A DNA stretch of 64,000 bases. It comes from Vibrio diabolicus (GTDB lineage Bacteria; Pseudomonadota; Gammaproteobacteria; Enterobacterales; Vibrionaceae). Positions within the stretch are counted from its first letter, which is position 1; the number at the start of each line of letters is the position of its first letter. Under the pieces are notes generated by a model. The model made no database searches. It was not told the origin of the DNA and saw nothing but the letters and a program-made list of their open reading frames with translations. Of the stretch, positions 16,619 to 27,519 are shown piece by piece. The DNA is taken from positions 1-64,000 of the forward strand of contig CCKK01000020.1 in assembly GCA_001048675.1 (NCBI GenBank), read 5' to 3'. The position numbers and the translations under genes are program-made.

Positions 16619-17299
16619 ATGAGTGTCCATGTCTTTTTACCATGCCGAAAAGGCAGTGAACGTATCCCAAACAAAAATACCAAAGACTTTGCTGGTGTAA
16701 AAGGTGGGTTGCTAAAAATCAAACTGGATCAGTTAATCAATATAAATGATCTAGATTCGATAGTCGTATCTTCAAACGACGACGTTGTTCTAGAGTTTGC
16801 TTCAACATATAAAGATTCTCGCATACGAATAGATGAACGCCCAGAGCACTTAGGCTCAAGTTCAACAAGCACTGATGATCTTATTAGATACGTTCCTTCG
16901 ATTATTACTACAGGTCACGTACTTTGGACTCATGTAACCTCGCCTTTCCTCGATGAATCCGGTTATCGTGCAATTCTAAAACAATATCTCGCGAGCCTCT
17001 CTGAAGGATATGATTCATTAATGACAGTCAAAGAGCTACGCGGTTTTATTTGGAATAAAGACAGACCGATTAGCTACGATCGTAATATAGAAAAATGGCC
17101 AAGAACTCAGACGATTGAACCTTTGTATGAAATCGATAGCTCAGTCTTTTTAAATAGCGTCGAAAACTACAAAAAACTAAATGACCGAATTGGACTAAAG
17201 CCTTCGATGTACATACAGGATGCAGAGAGCTCAATTGATATAGATTGGCCAGAAGACTTTACTTTCGCAGAGTCCGTTTGGTTACAGAAAAATAGATAA
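16619..17299 (+). CDS. CMP-sugar synthetase-like cytidylyltransferase
   Basis: A 226-residue nucleotidyltransferase related to acylneuraminate cytidylyltransferases (NeuA/KdsB type). It has the N-terminal LPCRKGSERIPNKNTKDF loop that binds CTP, SIVVSSNDDVVLEFA, ERPEHLGSSSTSTDD and LWTHVTSPFLDESGY, and ends with the IDWPEDFTFAE block typical of the family. The frame is open from a TTG at 16610, but that abuts the AAGGAG at 16604-16609. The ATG at 16619, 9 bases further, is the sensible start. It should activate the acidic sugar made by the two preceding genes. Confidence 0.82.
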   Translation: MSVHVFLPCRKGSERIPNKNTKDFAGVKGGLLKIKLDQLININDLDSIVVSSNDDVVLEFASTYKDSRIRIDERPEHLGSSSTSTDDLIRYVPSIITTGHVLWTHVTSPFLDESGYRAILKQYLASLSEGYDSLMTVKELRGFIWNKDRPISYDRNIEKWPRTQTIEPLYEIDSSVFLNSVENYKKLNDRIGLKPSMYIQDAESSIDIDWPEDFTFAESVWLQKNR

Positions 17300-17307
17300 A
17301 TAATCAT

Positions 17308-17345
17308 AGGTAAGTGGGCATTACCATTGTAGCGTCTACTTACCT
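17308..17345. terminator. Hairpin between convergent genes, possible terminator
   Basis: AGGTAAGT at 17308-17315 pairs with ACTTACCT at 17338-17345 around a 22-base loop. It lies between the convergent cytidylyltransferase and GT42-like genes but lacks a T run in either direction, so termination is a guess. Confidence 0.35.
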
Positions 17346-17351
17346 GTAATT

Positions 17352-18215
17352 TCACCGCCGAGGGTAAGCATCGATCATAGAAAAATTAGACCTATTTATG
17401 ACTTTTACCCCTTTTAGCTCTGCCCATTTATTCAGCAGTTGATGTGCATAAAACGTCAGAAAAGTTAATCGCATCAAGTCCGTCATGTTAAAAGGTTTGA
17501 TCTTTTGAGGGTTTTCTAGAAGTGGCAACTTCTCTTCTTTTCCATAGAAATGCTTGTAGACCATATAAAGCTGGTTATTTTCTTGATCGACATGGACATC
17601 ATTATGGAAGCTCATATCTGCCCCAAATATTTCCACTGAATCATATTCACATAAAATTGCTACATACACAGCAAAGATAAGAACATTTACAGCTGGAGGT
17701 GCAACAATACCTGAAGATAATGCTATTGGCCCATATTTAATATTGGTTACATTACTAGGAATTGCTCGAAGCACTTTTACAGCTATGTTGCTGTTTTTGA
17801 TATTTTCCTGAATGAACGCTATGTCAGCAAAGTCAGGAATAATCAATTGCATTTTCCAAGACACAAGTTCGTTTAGATCTTTAAACAATTTATCTCTTTT
17901 TCCACCAACGAACTATGAGTGGCTTCATCCCAGAAATAGCTATCAATTAAAATATATTTATTGGGCTTCAAAGTCGTAAAGTGCTCAGACTCCGAAAAGT
18001 GATTCACAGCAATCACATCAGTATCTGTACTGATATTATTAATATCTGATTTTAAGGATGGTCCATTACCTAAAACAGTACATTTCTCATATGTACGATA
18101 AAAGTCTTTAGGTGAGTCAGTACTTTTATCACTTTCGTTTTTTGAATGAGCGGAAAGTTGAAGCAAAATGCCTCTTCATACTTATCGATTGCTTTATATT
18201 TTTAATTGTACTCAT
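17352..18215 (-). pseudogene. GT42/DUF115-like glycosyltransferase, two frameshifts
   Basis: The gene starts at ATG 18215, which overlaps the upstream glycosyltransferase stop as ATGA. That frame stops after 28 codons (…TFRSFKKRK). The conserved CTVLGNGPSL motif is in a different frame from about 18137 to 17900, and the rest (SGIVAPPAVNVL, FAVYVAILCEYDSVEIFGADMSFH) is in yet another. The GNGPSL and G-D-x-S motifs match the CMP-sialic acid transferase-like GT42/DUF115 superfamily. The shifts map to an A6 tract (one A too many, minus strand) and an A5 tract (T run at 17897-17901, one A too few). Repairing both gives a continuous protein of about 287 residues. A TTG start at 18166 could rescue only the first shift. 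Confidence 0.72.
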
Positions 18216-19144
18216 TTTAACCTACGCAAAACTTTTAAAACCGTTCGATAATCCAATGTTTTAACAAGATAACAAATCGCTTCGCTGTACAAAGCAAAAT
18301 TTGATTGTGGAAGTGATGCCATAAACTCAGCGGAACACATCCGTTTTTTAATCGCACTCACAGCTTCATTGGCATTTTTACTCTGTGCATCTCGTAAATT
18401 CATTTTAAGATCTTGCAGCTCACGCTGAGCATTGATAACTGTGTTGTTATATTTTTCTTCGCGTGTTTCTTTTGCGAACGTTGATATGCCACCTAGTCGA
18501 TATTGAATCCATTTTTTGTTTTCATGATGAATACCATTTAACAAAAAGGCTCGGAGGACATTGATGCGATCTTCATTGATGATGTCTTTGTTGTAAGGAG
18601 CAAACTCGTTCAGTACATCCGAGGTAAAAGCGGCGCAACACCCATCTACTGCACACTTTCTATTAATAATATTTTCGAGTGTGTAAGGCTTTTTATTTTG
18701 CTTGATCGATTCAAATGGCTCAATGATATCGCCTTGCTCAGAAATTTTGTCGTAGCTACCAATAATTAAGCTTGGTTTACCATTTTTCAACCAAGTTTCA
18801 TAAGTTTCCTCAACTCGGTTCGGCATCGCTATATCATCGCCAGCTTGTACAATAATGAGCTTATTTTGGTATTGCCCCCGCAAGGAGTTGATTTGGCTAA
18901 CTAAACCAACATTTTGCGTATTGTGGCGATATTCAATATTTAATCCTTTAGGCGCAAACTCTAAAAGCGATAGAATCTTTTCATGGCTATCATCTGGAGA
19001 GCAATCGTCCAATACTAACAGCTGGCTCGGCCATGCTGTTTGATGTAATGCCGCCGGAAGCGTTTTATCGAGATAACTTGATTGTTTGTAGCAAAAGAAG
19101 ACATAAACCACATCTTCTAATACTTGCACATGCTCTTGTGTCAT
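18212..19144 (-). CDS. Glycosyltransferase family 2
   Basis: A 310-residue GT-A fold transferase: VVYVFFCYKQSSYLDKTL opens the domain, LLVLDDCSPDDSHEKI carries the nucleotide-binding DD, and LIIVQAGDDIAMPNR is the DxD region (GDD). GCCAAFTSDVLNEFAPYNKDIINEDRI holds the ED catalytic-base region. No membrane helices are evident, so it is cytoplasmic or peripheral. The start overlaps the remnant aminotransferase stop (ATGA), and its own stop overlaps the start of the frameshifted GT42-like gene. These were therefore once one operon whose 5' part is gone. No promoter is evident between it and the tRNA. Confidence 0.85.
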   Translation of the reverse strand: MTQEHVQVLEDVVYVFFCYKQSSYLDKTLPAALHQTAWPSQLLVLDDCSPDDSHEKILSLLEFAPKGLNIEYRHNTQNVGLVSQINSLRGQYQNKLIIVQAGDDIAMPNRVEETYETWLKNGKPSLIIGSYDKISEQGDIIEPFESIKQNKKPYTLENIINRKCAVDGCCAAFTSDVLNEFAPYNKDIINEDRINVLRAFLLNGIHHENKKWIQYRLGGISTFAKETREEKYNNTVINAQRELQDLKMNLRDAQSKNANEAVSAIKKRMCSAEFMASLPQSNFALYSEAICYLVKTLDYRTVLKVLRRLK

Positions 19145-19215
19145 TGCTCAACCTTAAAAGAGTTGATTGCATCGACCACTTTTTGACTCTCGTCTTCACT
19201 CAAGTAGGGCGACAT
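19141..19215 (-). pseudogene. 3' remnant of a DegT/DnrJ-type sugar aminotransferase
   Basis: The last 24 codons of a gene whose product ends MSPYLSEDESQKVVDAI then NSFKVEQ. Typical DegT/DnrJ/EryC1/StrS aminotransferases end with LPxxPYLSEDExxxVIDAI, so the match is good for a C-terminus. Upstream of the Met codon (19213-19215) the similarity stops, because from 19216 the DNA is the 3' end of a tRNA gene on the other strand. The stop overlaps the next gene as ATGA, as expected of the intact operon. It was probably part of an amino-sugar biosynthesis cluster. Confidence 0.72.
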
Positions 19216-19232
19216 TCCCGTCCACTCCGCCA
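19216..19232 (+). pseudogene. 3' fragment of a tRNA-Asp gene
   Basis: The 17 bases TCCCGTCCACTCCGCCA consist of the 3' half of a T stem (CCCGT), a 3' acceptor strand (CCACTCC), discriminator G and CCA. This is the 3' end of a tRNA-Asp of the form GGAGTGG…CCACTCCGCCA. The 5' part of the tRNA is absent. Instead an aminotransferase 3' end begins at the next base. tRNA-Asp directly before tRNA-Trp is a common bacterial pairing, and the 35-base spacer to the intact tRNA-Trp fits that. Confidence 0.8.
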
Positions 19233-19267
19233 CTTATTTGAGAGTCGTCTCATTAAACACGAACTGC

Positions 19268-19344
<77 letters not shown>

Positions 19345-19350
19345 TATATC

Positions 19351-19379
19351 AAGGCTCTGACTTAGGTCGGAGCCTTTTT
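19351..19379 (+). terminator. Terminator of tRNA-Trp
   Basis: AAGGCTCTGAC at 19351-19361 pairs with GTCGGAGCCTT at 19366-19376 (one wobble) across TTAG, followed by a T run. Confidence 0.9.
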
Positions 19380-19679
19380 CGTTTCTAACGAATAGTTGTC
19401 GATATCTGATACATATTGATCTTAAGAACATATTACATCGGTGACTTAAGCCATTCTATTTCCCTTGCAATAGATTGCCTCACTAAGCTTCGGTGTATCA
19501 TTTTACCCCTTCTTACCTCTCTTCATACTCCCATTATTCTTCGTTAGTGAGCTAGTTGATTTACTACTTGATCTATATGACGTGTATAGAAAAGGTTAGT
19601 GGTTACATTGGCTTGGATGATTACTGACTTGGTTCCTGTTATTATCATGAGTTAATGCTAATAATTAGGAAGTAAGTTT
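19380..19679. other. Intergenic region, no gene seen
   Basis: About 300 AT-rich bases between the tRNA-Trp terminator and the DUF1904 gene. I find no open frame with a ribosome-binding site and no RNA fold of note. It presumably holds the promoter of the DUF1904-mepA pair. Confidence 0.5.
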
Positions 19680-20012
19680 ATGCCACATTTTCGATTCCGT
19701 GCTGTAGAGCCGCAAGCTGTTCAGGCACTATCAAAGCCTCTGACGGATGAACTTCAGCCTCTGATGGACTGTCCGCGTGAGGATTTTACTTTTGAGTATA
19801 TCTACACTACGTTTTTCAATGAGGGCGAGGTGAGTGCTGCATATCCTTTTGTCGAAGTGCTTTGGTTTGATCGTGGTCAGGAAGTACAAGATAAAGTTGC
19901 TAAGCTTATTACACAGCAAGTTCGTGGTATTGCTGGTGCGGATATTGATGTTGCAGTTATCTTTTCAGCTTTATCCCCTAAAGCTTATTACGATAATGGC
20001 GAACACTACTAA
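19680..20012 (+). CDS. DUF1904 family protein
   Basis: A 110-residue protein starting MPHFRFRAVEPQAVQALSKPLTDEL, with FTFEYIYTTFF and FVEVLWFDRGQEVQDKVA. This fits the DUF1904 family, small proteins with a tautomerase/MIF-like fold. It lacks an N-terminal catalytic Pro1 in the strict position, because Met1 is followed by Pro2 (Pro becomes residue 1 only if Met is removed, as in tautomerases). No function is established. It lies 12 bases before mepA and is probably co-transcribed with it. Confidence 0.75.
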   Translation: MPHFRFRAVEPQAVQALSKPLTDELQPLMDCPREDFTFEYIYTTFFNEGEVSAAYPFVEVLWFDRGQEVQDKVAKLITQQVRGIAGADIDVAVIFSALSPKAYYDNGEHY

Positions 20013-20024
20013 AGGCTAAAATCT

Positions 20025-20861
20025 ATGAAGCTGAGTTTCATTGTATCTTTGGGTTTATGTTTCTCAGCTTCTGTATACTCTACTCCTTGGGAGTCTGTTG
20101 CTAATCCTACCCAAAATTCTTCTTCCTCTATTGGTAGCTATGCTAACGGTTGTTTGGATGGTGCATTACCTTTGCCTCTTGATGGCGTTGGTTATCAAGT
20201 TTTACGTAGTAAAACGAAACGCTACTATGGGCACCCTAAAACGATAGAGTTTATTGAAAACCTAGCGCTTAAAGCTAATCAAAATCTCAACACAACGCTG
20301 CTTATAGGTGACCTGTCTTTACCAAGAGGAGGAAGGTTTTCTTCTGGCCATTCTAGTCACCAAACTGGGTTAGATATTGATATCTGGTTAAGACTCGCTG
20401 ACCAACCGCTTTCTTATAACGAATTACAACTCCCTAAGCCAATGAGTGTGGTGGACTTAAAAGGTTATTCCATACTTAACCATCGCTGGGAAGATAGGCA
20501 CTTTAAGCTGATTCGATATGCTGCACAGAGTGAGGATGTTGCACGAATTTTTGTACATCCTGTCATTAAGGAGCAGCTTTGCTCGCAAGAAGAAGGCAAA
20601 GAACGTTCTTGGTTACGTAAAGTTCGCCCTTGGTGGGGGCATCATTACCACTTCCACGTCAGGTTATCTTGTCCTGAGTCGAGTGGCTACTGTGTTGAAC
20701 AAGCTCTGCCTCCAGCTGGTGATGGTTGTGGGGTAGAGCTCGCTAGTTGGGGACCGAAAGTTAAGCCTATCGATAAGCCGCCGTCTGCGAAAGTTATTGC
20801 TAAGCCCAAGCGAAAAAAAGCGATTCCACCGCAATGCCAATCACTTATCTCTACTAACTAG
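20025..20861 (+). CDS. mepA: Penicillin-insensitive murein DD-endopeptidase
   Basis: Cleaves D-Ala-meso-DAP cross-links in peptidoglycan in the periplasm. The 278 residues include a signal peptide (FIVSLGLCFSASVYS-TPWES), the LAS metallopeptidase motifs GHSSHQTGLDIDIW (first His and Asp zinc ligands) and VRPWWGHHYHFHVRLSCP (third ligand and general base). Cysteines in CLDGAL, LCSQEE, SCPESSGYC and GDGCG are as in MepA, which has disulphides. The last 30 residues are basic (AKPKRKKAIPPQC). The start follows AAAGG by 7 bases. Confidence 0.92.
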   Translation: MKLSFIVSLGLCFSASVYSTPWESVANPTQNSSSSIGSYANGCLDGALPLPLDGVGYQVLRSKTKRYYGHPKTIEFIENLALKANQNLNTTLLIGDLSLPRGGRFSSGHSSHQTGLDIDIWLRLADQPLSYNELQLPKPMSVVDLKGYSILNHRWEDRHFKLIRYAAQSEDVARIFVHPVIKEQLCSQEEGKERSWLRKVRPWWGHHYHFHVRLSCPESSGYCVEQALPPAGDGCGVELASWGPKVKPIDKPPSAKVIAKPKRKKAIPPQCQSLISTN

Positions 20862-21183
20862 AGTGGCTCTACAGGTTTATATTCCCTTACGTATCTCTTT
20901 TATGAAACTGGAGAAACATCATACTTTTGTCTACAGTGAATAATACCAATACAAAAACTAACCTAATTAGTTTTGGTGACATAATATAGAAATCTAAATT
21001 AAACAAAGAGTTGTAGTATAGATAAGTCGTAACTTCTCTGTTTAGAAAGATCTTTCGTCACGATACTTTGGTTTCTTAGCAATATGTCTGTCAGTTGGCT
21101 AGCGAAGCAATAACAAGGCAGACAAGTGTGTGAGGCAGGAATGGATACTTCTCCTGCTAGAAGAGTAAATCAAGGATAAAACC
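20862..21183. other. 322-base intergenic region
   Basis: No gene is evident. It contains AT-rich stretches and an inverted repeat GCAGGA…TCCTGC about 45 bases before the next gene. I could not identify a terminator for mepA or a known regulatory motif. A small RNA here cannot be excluded. Confidence 0.4.
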
Positions 21184-21492
21184 ATGACTATGATTTGTGC
21201 AAAAGAATTTGCAGAGTGGTTAAGACACAGATTTAGCAGTGAAACGAAAGGGGTCTTATTGACTCGGGTTGATGTAAACCACCTGACAGGACGTCAGCGT
21301 CTTGATCCCGGATTTGTTAATGATGTGCATTACGAGCTGATGCAATATGGAATGGCTTTCGTTACGGACACGAGCCGAGAAAACTTTTATCTTGTGCCGG
21401 TTTCCCAAGCTGAAAATTGGCGAGTTCGGTTAGAGTCTCATTTTGAAAAAGAGTTGTTTTGTAATATCTATCCTATTGAAAAATCGGGTTAA
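21184..21492 (+). CDS. Small hypothetical protein
   Basis: A 102-residue protein I do not recognise. It is soluble, has no signal peptide or membrane segment, and begins MTMICAKEFAEWLRHRFSSET. The stretch LTGRQRLDPGFVNDVHYELMQYGMAFV has an alternating helix-strand pattern that might be a winged-helix or AAA-lid-like fold, but that is a guess. A tandem ATG at 21190 is an alternative start. AAGGAT lies 8 bases before the first ATG. It converges on yfhL across a shared hairpin. Confidence 0.7.
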   Translation: MTMICAKEFAEWLRHRFSSETKGVLLTRVDVNHLTGRQRLDPGFVNDVHYELMQYGMAFVTDTSRENFYLVPVSQAENWRVRLESHFEKELFCNIYPIEKSG

Positions 21493-21526
21493 AAAAAAGG
21501 TTCAACTTTGTCTCCAAAGTTGAACC
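21490..21526 (-). terminator. Terminator of trhP-yfhL
   Basis: A perfect 12-base stem (GGTTCAACTTTG 21499-21510, CAAAGTTGAACC 21515-21526) with TCTC loop. On the minus strand eight Ts follow (21498-21491). The run overlaps the stop codon of the convergent gene. Confidence 0.92.
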
Positions 21527-21535
21527 CACTTGTTC

Positions 21536-23193
<1,658 letters not shown>

Positions 23194-23302
23194 TGCTCAA
23201 TTCTCTTTTATCTGATCACAAGTCAGGCCAATTCCACCTAATGGAAATGGGGCGCAAATTTTACGTCAAAATGTGAACTGTGACTAGGGTAATTGTGCTT
23301 CA

Positions 23303-23337
23303 GATAGAAAAACGCCCTCAAAAAAAGTGAGGGCGTT
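23303..23337 (-). terminator. Terminator of rdgC
   Basis: TGAGGGCGTT and AACGCCCTCA (23328-23337, 23311-23320) form a 10-base stem. On the minus strand the T run follows directly (GCGTTTTTCT). Confidence 0.88.
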
Positions 23338-23358
23338 ATGGTTAACCTTTATACAATA

Positions 23359-24282
<924 letters not shown>

Positions 24283-24397
24283 CTAGGCTTGATGACAAGG
24301 GACTAATCATAGGGAATTTTTGTGCTGATGTCTTAATAGAAATGAAAAATATCCGAATGAACCTCAAAAGAAAGTTATATGAAAATTTGTTTTCAAA

Positions 24398-24418
24398 GGT
24401 CACAAAAGTGTCATAATT
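24398..24418 (+). promoter_or_regulatory. Pho box upstream of phoB
   Basis: Two 11-base direct repeats fit the PhoB site (CTGTCATAWAW twice): GGTCACAAAA followed by GTGTCATAATT. It lies about 80 bases before the phoB start, consistent with autoregulation of phoBR. Confidence 0.65.
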
Positions 24419-24497
24419 GGTAGTGATAATGCTTATGCATAGAGGGGCGCTTTGTCTCTTAAATTCATTAGCTCAACGAACATAAGGTTACTCAATT

Positions 24498-25187
24498 ATG
24501 TCTAGAAGGATTCTGGTTGTTGAAGACGAAGCTCCTATTCGCGAAATGCTGTGCTTCGTACTTGAGCAGAAAGGTTACCAAGCGGTAGAAGCGGAAGATT
24601 ACGATACTGCTGTAACCAAACTGGCTGAACCCTTCCCTGATTTAGTTTTACTGGATTGGATGTTACCAGGCGGCAGCGGCATTAACTTCATCAAGCATAT
24701 GAAGCGAGAGGAATTAACGCGCAACATTCCAGTTGTGATGCTTACCGCTCGTGGTGAAGAAGAAGATAAAGTGCGCGGTTTAGAAGTCGGTGCGGATGAC
24801 TACATTACTAAGCCATTTTCTCCTAAAGAGTTGGTTGCCCGTTTAAAAGCGGTGATTCGTCGCGTAACCCCGACCGCATTGGAAGACGTAATTGATGTGC
24901 AGGGATTGAAGCTTGATCCTGTATCACACCGTGTCACGGCTAATGATGCACCATTAGATATGGGCCCAACAGAGTTTAAAATGCTGCATTTTTTCATGAC
25001 GCATCAAGAGCGTGTGTACAGCCGTGAGCAGCTATTAAACAATGTTTGGGGTACTAACGTGTATGTTGAAGATCGTACGGTCGATGTTCATATTCGCCGC
25101 CTGCGTAAAGCATTGGAAGCCGCAGGTCATGATAAGCTGATCCAAACTGTTCGTGGTGCTGGATACCGCTTCTCGACAAAGGCATAA
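24498..25187 (+). CDS. phoB: Phosphate regulon response regulator PhoB
   Basis: A 229-residue OmpR-family regulator that activates phosphate-starvation genes. The receiver has Asp10 in VVEDEAP, the phosphorylated Asp53 in LLDWMLPG, Thr83 and Lys105 ([10 protein letters not shown]). The winged-helix part carries [14 protein letters not shown], the transactivation loop and [13 protein letters not shown] candidate Pho box precedes it. phoR starts 41 bases downstream. Confidence 0.97.
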   Translation: MSRRILVVEDEAPIREMLCFVLEQKGYQAVEAEDYDTAVTKLAEPFPDLVLLDWMLPGGSGINFIKHMKREELTRNIPVVMLTARGEEEDKVRGLEVGADDYITKPFSPKELVARLKAVIRRVTPTALEDVIDVQGLKLDPVSHRVTANDAPLDMGPTEFKMLHFFMTHQERVYSREQLLNNVWGTNVYVEDRTVDVHIRRLRKALEAAGHDKLIQTVRGAGYRFSTKA

Positions 25188-25227
25188 ATTAACACGCAGC
25201 TTATCGGTACCATTGCTGGAGTTATGA

Positions 25228-26526
25228 GTGGTTGAAAGATTAACGTGGAAAAAGCTGGCCTGGGAGCTGGCTTTTTTTTACACCCCATGGGTGATAGTAG
25301 GTTGGATATTCGGTTATATGCCGTGGTTGCTTTTGGCAGCTACGGCATTGCAGCTTGTGTGGCATTTGCATAACCAAGTACGTTTATCTTCTTGGTTATG
25401 GGATGAAAAGCGCCTGACGCCACCGTCTGGTAGCGGTAACTGGGAATCTTTGTTCAATGGCTTGTATCGCTTACAGCAGCGTCAACGCCGTAAACGCAAA
25501 GAGCTTACTAATCTCATTCGCCGATTCAGAAATGGTGCGGAATCGTTACCCGATGCCGTCGTGGTATTCCGTGCTGAAGGCAATATTGTTTGGTGCAACA
25601 AGCTGGCTCAGCACTTACTGGGCTTCCATTGGCCAGAAGATTCAGGTCAACCTATCTCCAATCTCATTCGTACGCCTGATTTTATCAAGTACCTCAACAA
25701 GAAAGACTTCTCTGAGCCATTGGAAATGCGCTCACCACTCAATGTCGAACGCATGCTAGAACTACGTATCGTACCGTATACCGAAGGTGAACATTTGATG
25801 GTGGTGCGTGATGTTAGCCAGTTAAAACAACTTGAGGGAATGCGCCGCAACTTCTTTGCTAACGTTTCTCATGAACTTCGTACACCAATGACGGTGCTGC
25901 AAGGTTATTTGGAGATGACAGAAGATCCTGACATGGTTGTGGGCCCAATGTGGAGCAAAGCGCATGGTGTTATGACGGAGCAGCTCAACCGCATGAACAG
26001 TTTGGTGAACCAACTACTGACGCTATCTAAAATTGAAGCGGCACCTATGCATGAGCTTGAAGATGTCGTGAATGTACCTGCGATGCTCGAAGTGCTAGAA
26101 AAAGAGGCGGTCAGCCTTAGCGGGGACAACCAACATAAATTGAAATTTGATGTTGATGCTAGCCTACGCGTACTGGGCGATGATGATCAGTTACGTAGTG
26201 CTATCTCTAACCTCGTTTATAATGCTGTCAAATACACACCGCCTGGCGCGAACATTAATGTTCGTTGGTTCCAGACATCTCAAGGCGCATGCTTAGAGGT
26301 GGAGGATAGTGGTGATGGTATAGAGCCTCAGCACCTCCATCGACTTACTGAGCGTTTTTATCGCGTCGATAAAGCAAGATCACGCGATACCGGAGGGAGT
26401 GGGTTAGGGTTGGCTATTGTGAAACATGCGCTGAGCCACCATGATTCTCATTTGGAAATTCACAGTGAAGTGGGCGTGGGCAGTAAGTTTTCTTTTGTAT
26501 TGCCTGAACGTTTGGTGGTGAAATAA
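25228..26526 (+). CDS. phoR: Phosphate regulon sensor kinase PhoR
   Basis: A 432-residue inner-membrane histidine kinase and phosphatase for PhoB. Hydrophobic segments lie at residues 12-30 and 31-47, a charged linker at 85-100, a PAS domain at 105-195, and the H box [13 protein letters not shown] with His215. The ATP-binding domain has [22 protein letters not shown] and [12 protein letters not shown]. The GTG start is preceded by GGAG at 7 bases. An ATG 4 bases upstream is out of frame. It overlaps the next gene (TAATG). Confidence 0.96.
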   Translation: MVERLTWKKLAWELAFFYTPWVIVGWIFGYMPWLLLAATALQLVWHLHNQVRLSSWLWDEKRLTPPSGSGNWESLFNGLYRLQQRQRRKRKELTNLIRRFRNGAESLPDAVVVFRAEGNIVWCNKLAQHLLGFHWPEDSGQPISNLIRTPDFIKYLNKKDFSEPLEMRSPLNVERMLELRIVPYTEGEHLMVVRDVSQLKQLEGMRRNFFANVSHELRTPMTVLQGYLEMTEDPDMVVGPMWSKAHGVMTEQLNRMNSLVNQLLTLSKIEAAPMHELEDVVNVPAMLEVLEKEAVSLSGDNQHKLKFDVDASLRVLGDDDQLRSAISNLVYNAVKYTPPGANINVRWFQTSQGACLEVEDSGDGIEPQHLHRLTERFYRVDKARSRDTGGSGLGLAIVKHALSHHDSHLEIHSEVGVGSKFSFVLPERLVVK

Positions 26527-27485
26527 TGGCATTAAGAGTCGCAAAAGTGTTCAGTCTACTGGCTCTTGCTTGTTCCGGTATGGCTATCGCTCAAGATAAA
26601 CCATTGCCGAATTATCATAAAACGACTGGGATTGTCGGGAATTTGCTCTCTGTTGGATCCGATACACTTGCAGGCATGACAACACTTTGGGTGGAAGAGT
26701 TTAAATCCATTTACCCGAATATTAATGCGCAAGTCCAAGCGTCTGGCTCTTCTACTGCCCCCCCAGCATTGACCGAACAAACAGCTCAGTTTGGTCCCAT
26801 GAGCCGCCCTATGCGTTTAAGAGAGGTTGAAGCGTTTGAACGTGAACATGGCTACAAGCCAACGGCGCTCAGGGTGGCCATCGATGCAATAGGTATTTTT
26901 GTTCATCAAGACAATCCAATTCAAGGGCTTAACTTTAGTCAGTTAGATGCTTTGTTTTCTGCCACGCTACGCTGTGGTGAAAGTCAATTTATCACGAACT
27001 GGCAGCAACTCGGTCTTGAATCACAGTGGGCAAAGCGCAACGTACAGTTGTTTGGTCGTAACTCCGTTTCTGGAACTTATGGTTACTTCAAAAGCAATGC
27101 CTTATGTGGCGGCGACTTTAAAACCCGAGTTAACGAGCAGCCAGGCTCCGCGTCAGTTGTGCAAGCTGTAGCCTCTACTATCAGTGGAGTTGGCTATTCT
27201 GGTGTTGGTTATCGAGTAGCAGGCGTACGCTTAGTTCCGGTGGCAAAAACGGGGAATGACTATGTGACGCCAACGCGAGAACATATTGTTAGTGGTAAGT
27301 ACCCACTATCACGTTACTTATATGTATATGTGAATAAGCACCCGGATTACCCATTAACACCAATAGAAGCCGAGTTTATTCGCTTTATTTTCTCCGCTCA
27401 GGGGCAAGCGTTGGTTGAGAAAGATGGTTATGTGCCCATTACAGCAGACTTTGCAGAAGAAGAGTTAAAAAAAGTCGGCCTGTAA
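26526..27485 (+). CDS. pstS: PstS-like phosphate-binding protein
   Basis: A 319-residue periplasmic binding protein of the PstS type that delivers phosphate to the PstCAB transporter. The signal peptide ends near CSGMAIA-QDKPL. Ligand-loop motifs are visible: VGSDTLAGM, QASGSSTAPPALTEQ, FGPMSRPM and GRNSVSGTYGYF. It overlaps phoR by one base and is followed by a terminator, so it is expressed with phoBR and not with the pstCAB operon 3.8 kb further. A second pstS elsewhere in the genome is likely, as in other vibrios. Confidence 0.9.
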   Translation: MALRVAKVFSLLALACSGMAIAQDKPLPNYHKTTGIVGNLLSVGSDTLAGMTTLWVEEFKSIYPNINAQVQASGSSTAPPALTEQTAQFGPMSRPMRLREVEAFEREHGYKPTALRVAIDAIGIFVHQDNPIQGLNFSQLDALFSATLRCGESQFITNWQQLGLESQWAKRNVQLFGRNSVSGTYGYFKSNALCGGDFKTRVNEQPGSASVVQAVASTISGVGYSGVGYRVAGVRLVPVAKTGNDYVTPTREHIVSGKYPLSRYLYVYVNKHPDYPLTPIEAEFIRFIFSAQGQALVEKDGYVPITADFAEEELKKVGL

Positions 27486-27498
27486 GCCGACTTTTTGT
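27469..27498 (+). terminator. Terminator after pstS
   Basis: AAAAAGTCGGC (27469-27479) and GCCGACTTTTT (27486-27496). The loop CTGTAA contains the pstS stop codon. It is T-rich in both directions and may also serve the convergent ppx. Confidence 0.92.
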
Positions 27499-27519
27499 TT
27501 AGGTATGAACAGCACGAGA

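Noticed and set aside
1..19230. Prophage or transposon carrying the polysaccharide genes
   Set aside because: No integrase, transposase, phage structural gene or long terminal repeat is present. Only the tRNA scar suggests past integration.
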